Under the pieces are notes generated by a model. It had not been told where the DNA came from, searched no databases, and saw only the letters and a program-made list of their open reading frames with translations. A stretch of 64,000 bases of DNA from Phoenix dactylifera (taxonomy: Eukaryota; Streptophyta; Magnoliopsida; Arecales; Arecaceae). The stretch lies in contig NW_024067792.1 of NCBI RefSeq assembly GCF_009389715.1, positions 372,001-436,000 on the forward strand. Reading direction: 5' to 3'. Positions 1-11,536 of the stretch are shown one piece after another. Numbering within the stretch: position 1 is the first letter of the stretch; each line of letters opens with the position of its first letter. Both the position numbers and the translations under genes were made by a program.

Positions 1-982
1 GAAATAATGTGCGAGAAATGGTCGGGGTTTAGGGTGGTATATATGTCCGTGGTTTCTCTCTTTTTAGGAACCGCCTGGTTTCTAATTTAAGCGGTTTTGG
101 GTTCACTGTACCTGAGGAATATGCACGCCACAAATGTTTGCCACGTGGCTGTTTATTACTGGGTCTCTTCCCTCTCGCTCCGGGTGACCGTTGGAAGCGT
201 TCTCGTGACGCGCTTCGGGGACGGCGCGAGTCGCCAGGGGGCGGCTATCACGTGATGTCAGGTGGGCTCTCACGTGAGTTGTTGGTGGCCCATGGTTTTG
301 CTTGGTGGCCTTGGAGGTAACGAACGTTACTCTTATTTTAAAAGTAGTGCACTACAGGGAAGGCGAAATTGAATTTGTTTTGATCTTGTGGTTCAAAAAT
401 GGCCTGAGATTACATTTTATGCTTGCTTGGAGAATTCAAATTGCCTTATAGATGTTATAGTTGTGGAATTCATGCATGTACGCTTCTTGTTGTTGTAGAC
501 TAGTCCCTTTTTTTTTATCTCTGTTGTATAAGATATCAAAATCCCATGCACCATTTCATAAACATGATAACAATGGAGAGCTTTTTCTTTGATTAGTGTT
601 TGTTGGATTAGTAGAAGATAGATTGATCTTGAATCATTTGATTTGAAGTTTATTATCAAGGACTGTGCTTGACCATGATTTTAAACCACACATTAAAATT
701 TCTTCAACCTAAATTACCTAACTAGGTGTTTAAAATTTCTTCAACCTAATTTTTCATATTTTTCTTATAAAAGAAGGTTTTATGAGTTCGGATCAATATT
801 GTTTTTTTTTTCCTAGGGTTTTTCTGCCGAACAAAAATGGAAAAGTTTCAATGGTATGTACTATGTGCTATGTATTTCCTAATCGAGCACCTCCCCCTTT
901 CTCTCCCTCTCCATACTATATCTCTCACAAACATACCAGCGCAACACATTACATATAGATACACAAAATAAAAAAAAAAATC
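1..982. other. unassigned AT-rich spacer
   Basis: I recognise no gene, RNA or transposon here. A short open frame at 138-320 begins at a TTG, lies in a locally GC-rich patch and resembles nothing I know. Most of the rest is AT-rich with homopolymer runs. Confidence 0.4.
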
Positions 983-1320
983 ATAAGTATAACAGTTGAG
1001 GACCTTATATAAAAAGATTAGCTAAAGTTATTATTTAGATTTCTTGATCCAATATAACTACGCAAAATCTATTTAGCGAATAACTGGGGTGGAACTAAAT
1101 ACATGCTTGCACGAGTTATCACATACTCCTTCCGTTTAAGCCCCGGCGTCTTCCTCAGGCTAAGAATTTAATGCCGTTTATAACAATTTAGGATTTCACC
1201 CAAAAAAACTAGCCGGAAGTTATTATTTAGGTTTCTTGATCCAATATAAGTACCCAAGATCTACCTAACGAATAACTGATGTGGGACTAAACACACACTC
1301 GCTCGAGTCATCACAATAAG
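983..1320 (-). mobile_element. TRIM element, family 1, copy 1
   Basis: Two related direct repeats of about 130 bp (988-1123 and about 1180-1315) flank a short non-coding middle. The right end reads ATCACA and is followed by ATAAG (1316-1320); the same five bases precede the left end (983-987), giving a perfect target site duplication. The LTR contains the family signature TGTGGGACTAAAC near its right end. Read on the minus strand the LTR runs TG...CA-like. It has no coding capacity, so it must have moved with enzymes supplied by another element. Related copies lie at 24531, 45436 and 62832. Confidence 0.8.
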
Positions 1321-1689
1321 GGTAATATTATTTTATTTTATGTTCATTTCATTTATTAATCTTTTTATATATTGTTGTGCAAATATTTGTTGGGTACGAC
1401 ACATAGTACATAAATAGTATCCCAATAATGTTGGAGGCTAATAATATTTCACTTGTTAACGCCCAAAAGAAATCGAGGCAAAAAAGAAGAAAAATGGTTC
1501 AAAACACCCAGCAGCAAGAACTCCTTTTAAAAGCCATCATTAGTGTATAAGAACTCTTTGAATGTTGTCCACTCAAAATCAACTTGGATATCAATTGGCT
1601 TCTTCGCTCTGTAGGTGCGCTACAGTAGCTAAGATATACAACGTCATTCTAATGGAGCAGAGAATAGCTTCATAAAGTGCTTCCTTAGA
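1321..1689. other. unassigned spacer
   Basis: AT-rich sequence between the TRIM and the left LTR of the old Copia element. I see no open frame or motif I can assign. Confidence 0.3.
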
Positions 1690-2255
1690 AGAAACTTCCA
1701 TTCGTCCATACCAAGTTTGCTTCAAAAATTACATATGTTGATCCCAGTAAGATTTACCTGTTCTAAAAGAAACAAATTATGGCAAATATTTTCTTATATT
1801 GAAGGAAATGAATAATGACATATAGGAAAACAAATCATAGTATATATTTCCTCATGATCAAAAAAAAATAATGACATATAATGAAACAAATCATGGCATA
1901 TATCTCCTTATGATAAAGAAAATAAATAATGATATATAAGAAAACAAATCATGGCATATATCTCCTTATGATAAAAGAAAATAATAATGATATATAAGAA
2001 AACAAATTAGGACATATTCTCCTTATGATATCATATAGTTGACCAATCTCTATAACTATAGTGTATCTTTGCTATGTTGCTATAATTGTGCCTATAATTG
2101 TGTAATTAAACATTTATAAAACTTCTATATGCTCAACCCACTAAGTGTGGTGCCCTTGATATATCACAGTTTTCATCCTCTTTTACAAAGCTTTTAGTTT
2201 TCTCAAACCAGTGTTATATCGTGACGTCAAAGCCAATAGTGTTCGAGGCTCTACC
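1690..2255 (+). repeat. left LTR of the old Copia element
   Basis: Matches the 10002-10436 segment in order, including several blocks of the type AAGAAAACAAATCATGGCATAT, a shared GACCAATCTCT block and a shared TATCACA block. It carries three or four internal near-repeats (about 1790-2030) of a 55-65 bp unit, more than the right copy has. The left edge cannot be fixed by eye. Confidence 0.6.
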
Positions 2256-2279
2256 ACTGTTCTTATTCTGACAAATTTT

Positions 2280-2425
2280 TCATCAAAGTTCACCATAGCG
2301 GTATCGGACTCCATACCGATGTCACACTATCATAATAACGGTACGGTATGATATGGTATGCGGTATGTCTGACGTACCGAGTATCGGTACGCCACCGGTA
2401 CCGGTACCGGTGCTGTTCGGTACAT
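2280..2425. repeat. GGTACC-rich dispersed repeat
   Basis: A run of imperfect GGTAC/GTACC words ends in a nearly perfect tandem of ACCGGT units around 2390-2412. Related CGATAC/GGTACC-rich patches occur at 18000-18240 and 61490-61625. I do not know the family. It looks like a short dispersed element or an expanded palindromic satellite seed. Confidence 0.45.
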
Positions 2426-2844
2426 TACAGTTCTTCATCAATCTTATGTTATGCTCTTCTCCTAAATGTTGCATCCTTCATGTCTATCTAATTTGACCAC
2501 ACCAATTATTGACTCTGTAGAAACCAATTTCTTCCTATTTTACATGCCAACAGTTTGCTTGGTTATTTGATGGTTTTTTCACTTATCCAGCCAAAATTAC
2601 TTCGAACACAATGAAGCATCCCCTTACTATAATCAATTCGAAATACGTAGCCTAGATTATCTCAATAAATATTATTCTCATATTTTGTGTTGGATCTACA
2701 CTAGTCTCACATAACTTATGCTCCCCCATGTTCCTAAAGCAAATAACTTCATGGAAGCACCTTGACAGGCTTCATGCCATGCAATCTCGCTCCTAGGTGG
2801 TGAACCTTTAGTATACTCTTTATAACATTCATAAGAATGACTTA

Positions 2845-3238
2845 AGCATGACTCACTACTTAGATAAGATGAAGGCTATAGCTGATGTAATTGAATCTAT
2901 CAATCATCCCATTCTAGAGTTTAATTTATGCTCACTTATTCTTCGAGGCTAATGGCAGGAGCATGACCCGGTTGTCACTTCGGTTACTAACAGAGATATG
3001 CTCTATTGCTCTTTACTTTTGATAAACTTTTTGGATAGCTTCTCTTTTTGAACTCAAGTTCCAGTCTCATGCTAAAACCTACAATCAACAACATCTCTCT
3101 GCAGTATTCCTATTTTTTTAATAAATAATTTTCATTATTATATTATTGTTGTTGATGATTATAGTAAATATTTTTGGATTTTTTTCTTTTCTTTTTAAGT
3201 CAGAAGCTTTTGATTTTTTGCAAATTTAAAACGTTAGT
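2845..3238 (+). pseudogene. Copia gag and integrase remnant
   Basis: Frames translate to a gag-like stretch (YLDKMKAIADVIESI near 2850) and to the integrase motif VDDYSKYFW near 3145-3175. The latter is the first catalytic region of Copia integrases. Stops and frame changes show it is dead. It is cut at 3238 by the solo LTR and resumes at 5364. Confidence 0.6.
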
Positions 3239-5363
3239 TGTCATGCCCCAAATTCGGAACATAACACGGCCATGCTACTGACGTGTACAACCCACAATAA
3301 CACGAAGCCAAATATTTCATTAACTTCCAAATTTATCTTAAGCAAAATATAATAAATAAAAGTTTAATTTTATTATCTATTAAATACAACCAATACTGGT
3401 TCAGAGCGTTTAAATTCAAACATAAGTACCAATCCCATAATTCTCAATATTCAAAAAATTATTAACTACAAATTTATAGTCAATTTAAAATACTAAAATT
3501 CTTCTACAAAATCGTTAAGCTTGCTAGCGCGAATTCCAAGCCTATACCATCCTTCATTCCTATCGACCATATTCATCTGGAGAGAGAAAAAATAAAAATA
3601 GAGATATATGAGTGACACAACTCAGTAAGTAAATCTTACTCTACCTTACCAGATCAAGCATAAGTTTTTTATGTCAACGTATCATTTAAGAAAAATAACA
3701 TATATTACAAAATAAAGTATTTCATAATAAAGTATATTAAAACAAGTTATAAAGTCAATCATACATGCATAAATCATTCATATTTCATAAATATGATTTT
3801 AAGTTTATTTGCAAATAAATTTATAAATTATCCTTTTGTTATTTAGCCATATCATAGTTCAAAATATTGCTTACAGATATTCGTGCTACAGTCACTTATA
3901 CTCATGATAGGGCTCGTGTTCGTAATCAACAAAAATTCTTATTTTGTAGGTTAACTTCATATCCGCTGGCATGGCCTATGTTCGTATGGATGCTAGCTTC
4001 AGATGTCGATTTTTTTAATTCTAGGAATTATACATAGCTATCTGAGAGCCTTTAGAAAATTTATATCTTTTTCTTAAAACATACATATAAATAGATAAAA
4101 AAACTAAATGGCATGATTAAATTCATATTTCATAACAAATCTATTTTCATCAAAATATTCATAAAACTATTTTTCATAATAAAGTATGATTTTCATAACA
4201 CATATGCTAATTTGTAATTTTAGAAAAAGCATGATATTTCTACAAGCAAATTTTATGCACGAAAAATATGATTATTTGAAAAATAATGAGTGTAAGATCT
4301 ACTTATCTCTTTCGCCTTAACTGTCAAACTTCAATTAACCCTATTTAAAAATATTAAAAGCAAGATTAATTTCTATTTGATGATTTTAGTCGAATTAAAA
4401 TAATAAGAAAATGAGACGGTTGGTCGGGTGATAGTGTTCGGCGGCTTCAGGCAGGTCAAGTACAAGCAACTTGATCAATAAATCATGGGGTATGGACTCG
4501 ATCAAGGCCAAGATCATTCGATAGGGTTCATCATCAATAGGTTCCAGGAACACTTAATAAGGTCAGGATGATTAGTCCAATATGTGGCCCGGACACCAAG
4601 GCGGTTTAGGGTCTCTTTGCAGGGATCAACTCAAGTCTCTAGAATAGGTGGATAGGACCCTTGGAATCCATTGGTTCTATTCAAAGAGAGAAACAAGTAG
4701 ATGAGAGAGAAAGAAGAGAGAGAAAATAAAAGAGAGGAAGAGAGGGATGGTTTCTCTTTCTTCTTTATTTCTTTTCTTTTTTTTTTTTCTTTTCTTCTTT
4801 TCTTTTTCTTCTTTATCGCTCTCCTCCATCACAGGCCGGAGGGGGGGAGCGTGATGCAAGAGCCCACCCCATTGAGAAATAAGGGAGGGGAGGAGAAGGC
4901 CTCCATCGCCACGGTAGTTGCAATCGAGGACCGATGGCATGACAACAAGAGAACGGCCGCCGACGGTGACTTAACCCGAGAGAGAGAGAGAGAGAGGGTA
5001 TTTTTCAATGATCTTTCGCCGGATTTTGGCTATTGTCGGGTCATCGGAAAAAGGAAGAACAAGGGAGGAGATGGGGACCTTACCTTGGCTCTGAGGAGGC
5101 GTCGGTGACTCCGATTTTCGGCGAGCACAAAGACGGGCAGCCGCGAACTCAACGGAAGGAGGAAGAAGGAGAGAGAAAGAGGAGTATTGCTCAGGTTCGA
5201 GAGCTCTGGAGGGAGAGATATCCGACTCCTAGTCAGACTCGTCAGGGAGAAGGGTGGATGGGAGTCTTCCACTCGTCACGTGCGAAGCAAGCATGGGGCT
5301 AATCTGGGCCAAGCCCAATCGGGCCGGTCAAGTGAACCGAGCCGGGCAGGCCTTCACATTGGT
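3234..5363. mobile_element. solo LTR (~2.1 kb) inserted in Copia integrase
   Basis: The segment 3239-5358 starts TGTCATGCCCC and ends TTCACA (TG...CA). It is flanked by TTAGT (3234-3238) and TTGGT (5359-5363), a 4-of-5 match to a target duplication. Copia integrase sequence resumes directly after it (SDGGLEYNKTEF near 5400), so the insertion point is clear. A second member of the same family lies at 53376-55433. It has no coding content; open frames at 4701-5302 are low-complexity purine/pyrimidine stretches with a (GA)n run at 4979-4995. Confidence 0.7.
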
Positions 5364-5860
5364 TGAAACAAATTTGATAGAAAGATCAGATCAATTCAAT
5401 CTGATGGTGGCTTAGAGTATAATAAAACTGAATTTTCTTATTATCTTTCTTTTAGCGGCATTCACATAGAATTTCCTGCCCACATATACTAGAACAAAAT
5501 GGCCTGGTCGAGCGCAAGCATCGTCACATTGTTGACATGGGCCTCTGTTTTCTAGCATACTCTTATATACCCAATAAATTCTAGGTTGATGCCTTTGCTG
5601 CAGCTATTTTTCTCGTAAATAGAATGCCAACTCAAAACTTGGTAGTGTGTCACCACATGAAAAAATATTTTTCTGTAAGCCTGACTATAGTGCCCTCTGT
5701 AGCTTTAGCTATGCTTGTTGTCCATATCTTGGTCCTTATGATTCTTACAAGCTCTCTTTTCGGAATTACATTGTGTGTATTTCTAGGCTATTGTATAAAT
5801 CATAAGGGTATAGAGGTGCCCTGATCCAAGTACTTGCCAAGTTTATCCATCTAGACATGT
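5364..5860 (+). pseudogene. Copia integrase remnant, continued
   Basis: Translates in shifting frames to SDGGLEYNKTEF (about 5400-5435), then to VDAFAAAIF-like, NRMPTQNL-like and C-terminal integrase text ending near PSRHVVFN. This is the normal order of the Copia integrase core and C-terminal region. Many stops show it is not functional. Confidence 0.6.
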
Positions 5861-6329
5861 AGTATTTAATGGGAGTAGTTTTTCATTTGCCGAAATACAA
5901 GCCGAGCCATAGACTCAGTCCCACAATTCTAATCCCTCTCCTCTCTCTCTCCTCTCTCTCTCCATTGAAATACAACATGCAGCATCAGAGCCCCATCAGA
6001 CCCCTTTACAATCTTCCCCTCTTATTATTATTGCCAATTACTTGCTTCTGAGCCTACCAATATGACACCTGACCACCTACCAACCTCATATGAAGCCTCA
6101 AATCACTCACTATATCCTCTACTTTTATTGTCCCAGTTCTTTCCAAATCTACTACACTCTCTCAAGACTCCATCAATGCCCAAAAGCATTCATGATTCAT
6201 CCCATGCAATCCCATTCTATCGAGCATCTTCAAAACCAAGGTCTTTACTAGCACCAAACACACTCTTCCAGCACTCATGTCTCCTCTCTTATGTTACTGA
6301 ACCTACTTGCGATGCTTAGCTCGTCAACC

Positions 6330-7085
6330 CGAGTGGAGAGAAGCTATAGCAGTGGAGTTTGATGCTTTGCAAAAAAAAAGTGTACCTGGAAGCAATGATC
6401 GGAATGCTGTAGGTTCTTGTTGGGTGTATGAAATCAAGCAATGATCAGATGGCATAACTGAATGCTAAGAGGCCCGTTTGGTGACCAAAGGCTTTCTTCA
6501 GCAACAGAGCATTAACCACAGGTGAAAAATTCAACCTAGTCATCAAACCCATTGCTATTTGATTAGTTCTTGCACTCACCAACTTCAACAATTGGCCCAT
6601 TCATCAAATGGATATTAATAATGCATTCTTACATGGAGTCCTCATCGAAGAAGTCTGACCCAATCATTGGGCTTTGTATACCCTCTTACCCCACTCATGT
6701 TTCCAGACTTGTAATCTATAGCCTCAAACAAGTCCCTCAGGCTTGGTAATTTCGGCTCACATCCTAAATTCACAATTTGAGTTTGCCATCCTTATTTATA
6801 GAAAATTCATAATTCATTAAAAGCAGATAGTTATACTCTTATTCTGCTTTTTCATATTGATGATGTTATCATCACTAGCACCCATTAGTGCTATACTTTA
6901 TTGTATGAAGAATCTTCATCTTCTTTTTGCTATAAAGGACCTTGGTCCACTCAACTACTTTCTTGGTATTAAAGCTGTCTGGAATTTCACAAACCTTTAT
7001 TTGATCTGATCTAAATATATCATTGATCTTCTTCACAAGACAAAAATGGTTGGAGGTAAACTATTGAGTTTCCCAATTACTTTGG
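6330..7085 (+). pseudogene. Copia reverse transcriptase remnant
   Basis: Shifting frames give EWREAIAVEFDAL (about 6330), EARLVTKGF (about 6470), a degenerate HIDDVIIT (about 6855) where the YVDD box should be, and DLLHKTKMVGGK (about 7027). The order and spacing match the Copia reverse transcriptase. The match stops near 7088 where LINE sequence begins. Decayed. Confidence 0.65.
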
Positions 7086-7087
7086 GC

Positions 7088-8216
7088 TCTAAAATCTCGG
7101 AGCAGCTGCTCAGTCGTGTGCCAATCCTGATCGACTCAGCGAGGTTAGAGGGCTACAGAGTCTATGACCGGATGGCCTCGAGGGAGCGTAGGTGGAATGA
7201 GGCATTGATTAGGGAGATCTTCGGTGGGCAGTTAACTGAGAGGAGCCTGGCTACTCCGTTACCTGCGGAAAAGATGACATACAGATTAGTGTGGGAGGCC
7301 ACAAGAAGGACCAAGGTGTATGCCAAGGACATTCAGACGGTGATGGGAGGAGGTACTGATTGGCAGATGGATATGGAGATTGTGGGTTCATCCCCAGGTA
7401 GCATTGTTCCTTATATAGAAAGGTGGCCTAGAAATGATTACCAACCAGGAGTGTGCTGGCGGGGAGGGATGTCCAGATCTTCTCGAGCTGTGGTAGGTGT
7501 CCTGACAGAGAGGAGACCATCAGCCATGTTCTGCTAGAGTGCCTGCGGGCAGTACATATTTGGAGGTGGGCATTCGATCTGTTTCCAGATTACTAGAGCT
7601 ATCATAACGACTTCATCTGGAATGGTCAGGGACATATGGAACCTCCACCTTGCTGTTACAGTGCCCAGGATCGTTCATGTCTCTTGGGAGCCCCCATCCC
7701 CATGTCATCTTAAAGTGAACTTCGATGGTAGTGTGTTTGATGATAGAGACAACGCAGGAGTGGGCTTTGTGATTAGGAATCTTGACTCAAGGCTGATTGC
7801 CGTCAGGGGGCGAAGCACAGTTGGATTGACGGCCACTGGGGCGGAGATCAGGGCAGCATAGGAAGGCATTACTTATGTGAGACGGGTGCTGAGAGCTGAG
7901 CGTATTCTGCTTGAAGGGGATGCAGCTATAGTAATCGATTGGATCCGGGAGGAGGAGCGAGAGGAGGGTATAAACCCTCAGCTAAGGGACATCCGACGGA
8001 TGGTGGATGAATGCAGTTGCTTTTTTAGGCCATGCATGTGTACCGAAAGGCGAATTAGTTCACCGACTAGGTCGCCTCGTATGCTGCTCAGTATTTTGGG
8101 GAGGTCCTTTGGACACACCAGGAGGTCCCTCCTCTAATGCTTTGTCACTTTCTCTTGATTCTGTTGGTTGCACTTATACTAGAGTAGTGTGAGCAGGCGT
8201 TGTAACAAAAAAAAAA
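7088..8216 (+). mobile_element. 5'-truncated LINE: RT tail, zinc-binding and RNase H
   Basis: This is the 3' end of a plant non-LTR retrotransposon. A frame starting near 7100 gives RRWNEALIREIFGGQL and RLVWEATRRTKV, the conserved region after the LINE reverse transcriptase. About 7515-7560 in another frame gives a zf-RVT-like ETISHVLLECLRA. The frame 7622-7861 gives KVNFDGSVFDDRDNAGVGFVIRN, an RNase H start, with continuation at 7877-8000. A run of ten A (about 8207-8216) closes it as a poly(A) tail. Stops at 7537, 7861 and elsewhere make it dead. 5' truncation is usual for LINE insertions. Confidence 0.75.
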
Positions 8217-9372
8217 GTGATCCCTTACCCAATCCTACTGAATATAGCAGCACTATTAGGGCTCTTCCTTCCGTTCGCCCCCTCTCATCATTGCTCTTGC
8301 TCTCTCTTTCTATACGATGATCTTCCCTTCCTACACTGACTCTACTTCTCGTTCGGTCTTTCCCTTTCACCATCCTCTGCTTCCCCAGATCCCACAAAAG
8401 ATCGTTGACAAGCCTGATCCCTAATCGTGGAATTGTGACTTTCGCTCCATTTCTGCCTCAGGCAGGATCAAAACTCTCCATTTTCGGAGTTAGATTTAAG
8501 CCCTTCTGAGTGATCTCTTTCGGCAAGGAGAATTTCTACCTTGTGGTCTTCATTCCCGATTCTCTTCCCCACCCATCGCCCATGTTTAACACGTGTTACA
8601 GGCTGCTAAAATGTCATTATCGAACTTGAGTTGGAGCTTCTTACCCTCGATCTCGATCTGCATCCTAATAAGGAAGGAAAGTCTTCGAGCGCTCTCTGCC
8701 TCGAGTGCGGTCTTTCGCTCCATCTCTAAACATTCCTTCCTACCCCGGCTCCCTTCGGGGAACCTTCCTTCACGACTCTTAATAATCTCATACTATCGTT
8801 TGTCTCAATCTTTCACACTAGTCGAGGCAAGCAATTCTGACTCCGAAAAAAGAAGACTTAGTGGTGGCTGCTCTCCCCCAAGAGAAGAGATTTTTGGGAA
8901 AGAAAAGGCCCTCAAGAAGCATCGGTAAGCCTATCAATTAGAAGTAGAGCTGGGCAGGCAAACTCATAGCCGAGGAGGTCATACTTGGAAAGTCAAATAG
9001 AGGAGTTGAGCGTGCCTCTATGAGTGTCAAAGTTGAGATGCGCAGGCGTGCAAGATACGTTAGCTGTGTAGCGTAGGTAGGAGCGAGACATATAGGAAGG
9101 TTTTGCAAGGTAAGGGACATATAACATATAGGAAGCCGACGGTTGGTTTTGATTCTACTCTACAAACGAATTCGGATGAAATGGGATATTTTTTCCGTTT
9201 GTTTTTGGGATAAGGCTGTCATTTTGGGGGCCCAGGAGTTATTATCTCCTTTAACGGCCTCCCGCCTTTGGCCATTTAAGCATGAGAACCTTGATTGGAC
9301 GTCTCGATACTTTACCCTACTGTTTTGTTATTTATTTTTTCCTCGTGTCGTCTACCCGGGCTGACGACGCCG
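8217..9372. other. unidentified insert between LINE and Copia RNase H
   Basis: Copia text resumes at about 9373 (TFTRSDDV), so this ~1.15 kb is foreign to the Copia element. It holds a 111-codon frame (8593-8928) and shorter ones, none of which I recognise. It could be an older insertion into which the LINE jumped. Confidence 0.35.
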
Positions 9373-9990
9373 ATTGTGAATACTAAACTTTCACAAGATC
9401 TGATGATGTATAGCTAATATATGCATGCTCCACGTGCAACTCGTTGGAACTGTGAAGCACATTTTGTACTATCTTAAGGGCTTCCTTACACATTGGTTAT
9501 ACTTTTCTTGTAGTTCCACTCAATCAAGAGCCTACTCCAATGCTAACTGGGTTAGCGATCCAGAAAATCATCGATCCATTACTAGTTATTTTGTGTTCGT
9601 TGGTCCCAACTTGATCTCCTGAAGTGCCAAGAAACATGCTATTATTATCCGGTTTAGTATTGAACATGAATATCTCTCCTTAGCTCAAATAGTAGCTGAA
9701 TTGTCATGGATTCATATGATATTGGAGGATCTTGGTGTCTTTTCTTCACAATCAACTCTTTATTGCAATGACATTAGTGCTATATCTCTTGCTTCTGATC
9801 TAGTTTATTATGCTTGTACCAAGCATGTCAAACTAGACTATCATTTTGCTGATGAATTATATGTGGTGATATTCAAATTCATTTTGTTGGTACAGTTGAT
9901 CAATTTGCTGATATATTTACCAAGATTCTCCTCTCAACACGGTTTAGTCAACTTTGAACTAAGCTCAATATCACCCATCTGCCATTTCGG
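9373..9990 (+). pseudogene. Copia RNase H remnant
   Basis: Frames give VKHILYYLKGFLTHWL (about 9450), SNANWVSDPENHRSIT (about 9537) with the RNase H core acidic residues, then AELSWIHMILEDLGV and KHVKLDYHFADEL up to about 9860. This is the standard end of a Copia polyprotein. It has stops at 9622 and elsewhere. Confidence 0.7.
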
Positions 9991-10001
9991 TTAAAGGGGC
10001 G

Positions 10002-10436
10002 TGATAACATATCACCTATTAATGCCACCAAATGTGCTTCACCAACCACACATATACTAATCCTACTGAGATTTACTCCTATTTTAAAGGTAAGTAAATC
10101 ACAGTGTATATTTCCTAATAATGAAGGAAATAAATTATGACAAACAAGAAAACAAATCATTACATATATTTTCCCATGATGAAGGAAAAAAATAACAGCA
10201 TACAAGAAAACAAATCTTGGCATATATCTTTATATAATGTTGTATAGTCGACCAATCTCTGTAATTATAGTATGTTTTTATTATATCAATATAATTGTGT
10301 GCCAGTAATCGGGGAATCAATCTATTATAAAACTTCTGTATAGTTTATATATCTCATCCCATTGAGTATGGTGTCCTTGACATATCACATTAGCTCTAAA
10401 TTTTCTCAACGTAGTGTTACTAGTTTTCAAAGGCAA
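10002..10436 (+). repeat. right LTR of the old Copia element
   Basis: Begins TGATAACA directly after the purine tract AAAGGGGCG and runs through blocks shared with 1690-2255. The shared text continues past TATCACA (10389) to about 10436, so the exact end is uncertain. Confidence 0.6.
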
Positions 10437-11536
10437 TAAATTGGACAAGAATAAAATCTTATTACAAGACCATTAAACCTAAATTAGACGAGAAAATGCT
10501 TAAGGTCGGAGTTTTAGTAAAGACCAATGTTGGACCTAATTTGAGTCCAGAATGGCCAAGCAAAGAACAAAGATGCTGTGTTTGGGCTTAGCCGCCGAGC
10601 ACCCTTGAAAATAAAGGGCTATGTGGCTTCCTACTGAAAACGGACTGCAAGGCAAGTAGCATAAGGCTGGAATTGCATATAAACGAGTTGCAAATGACCG
10701 AACCTACGCTATTTGGAAGTCTATAGATGTAAATGTTTTAGTTACCGACCGCTCTCCCGAACCATGTATTGTTGGGGAGAACGATAAAAGGATAAAGGCT
10801 ACACCATGGTAATTATAAAGTCAAGCATGGATAAAACTAACAAATAAGAAAGGAGAGGTACCTTCATGTGAGTTGAAAGTGGTTAAAAAAAAAAGAAGAT
10901 AAGAAGATCCAAAGTAACATGGATGGGGTTTTCAAGGAAGGATGTGGAGAAACTTTAGTATAACATTAGAAAGAGCCCTAAATGAAAATATTTGGTTCAT
11001 AAAACAGAATCCAAGAAGTTGCTAACTGGTCATGGTTATGATAGAGATTTTAGGTGTAACATACCCAGGCTCAACTTTGCAGGTCTTCACAACAGAGAGG
11101 TTACAAAGTTGATGTATCTCTTTGATAGGCCCATCCACCGGCATACCATACACTGTTAAGTACTAATTGGATTAATGAGGACGTTATGCATCAATGGTGT
11201 AAATTATTTGGGCGACATTTGTATGACTTCATTATCTCTTGTGCTCCACTAGATGGCATCATGTGCATAAGTTTTGTACCAGCACTGCTCGAGGCTAGTA
11301 GGACTGTTAAAATAAAACTAAATGTTGTTGTCAAAGTGAACATTCAAGAGCTTATTTACGTAATGATCACAACATTCTGTAAGCATGATCATGCACAAGT
11401 TAGTATCAGATCGACGACGGTATACAAAGTGTTTATTTTGCTTAGAGCCTACTTGAAACAGGATTTTTCATACTCCGAAATACCCAAAATTTTATGTTAT
11501 AAATCTATGTATCAGAAATCATGATCTTGAACATCT
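10437..11536. other. unassigned spacer downstream of MPP10
   Basis: I recognise no element. A 112-codon frame at 11186-11524 shows no motif I know. The region nearest 11536 should contain the MPP10 3' untranslated region and poly(A) signals on the minus strand. Confidence 0.3.

Larger units (their letters stand above)
1690..10436 (+). mobile_element. old, degenerate Copia element with nested insertions
   Basis: Related AT-rich terminal repeats (about 1690-2255 and 10002-10436) enclose pieces of a Copia gag-pol in the right order: gag (about 2845-3000), integrase start (about 3140-3238), integrase continuation (5364-5860), reverse transcriptase (about 6330-7085) and RNase H (9373-9990). The frames are full of stops and shifts. 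The integrase is split by a solo LTR (3239-5358), and the reverse transcriptase/RNase H junction by a LINE fragment plus an unidentified segment (about 7088-9372). A purine-rich tract (about 9993-10000) lies just before the right LTR. The outer boundaries are approximate because the LTRs have diverged strongly. Confidence 0.75.

Noticed and set aside
4701..5302. Frames of 80-135 codons in GA/CT-rich sequence
   Set aside because: Low-complexity text in a solo LTR, open on both strands at once.
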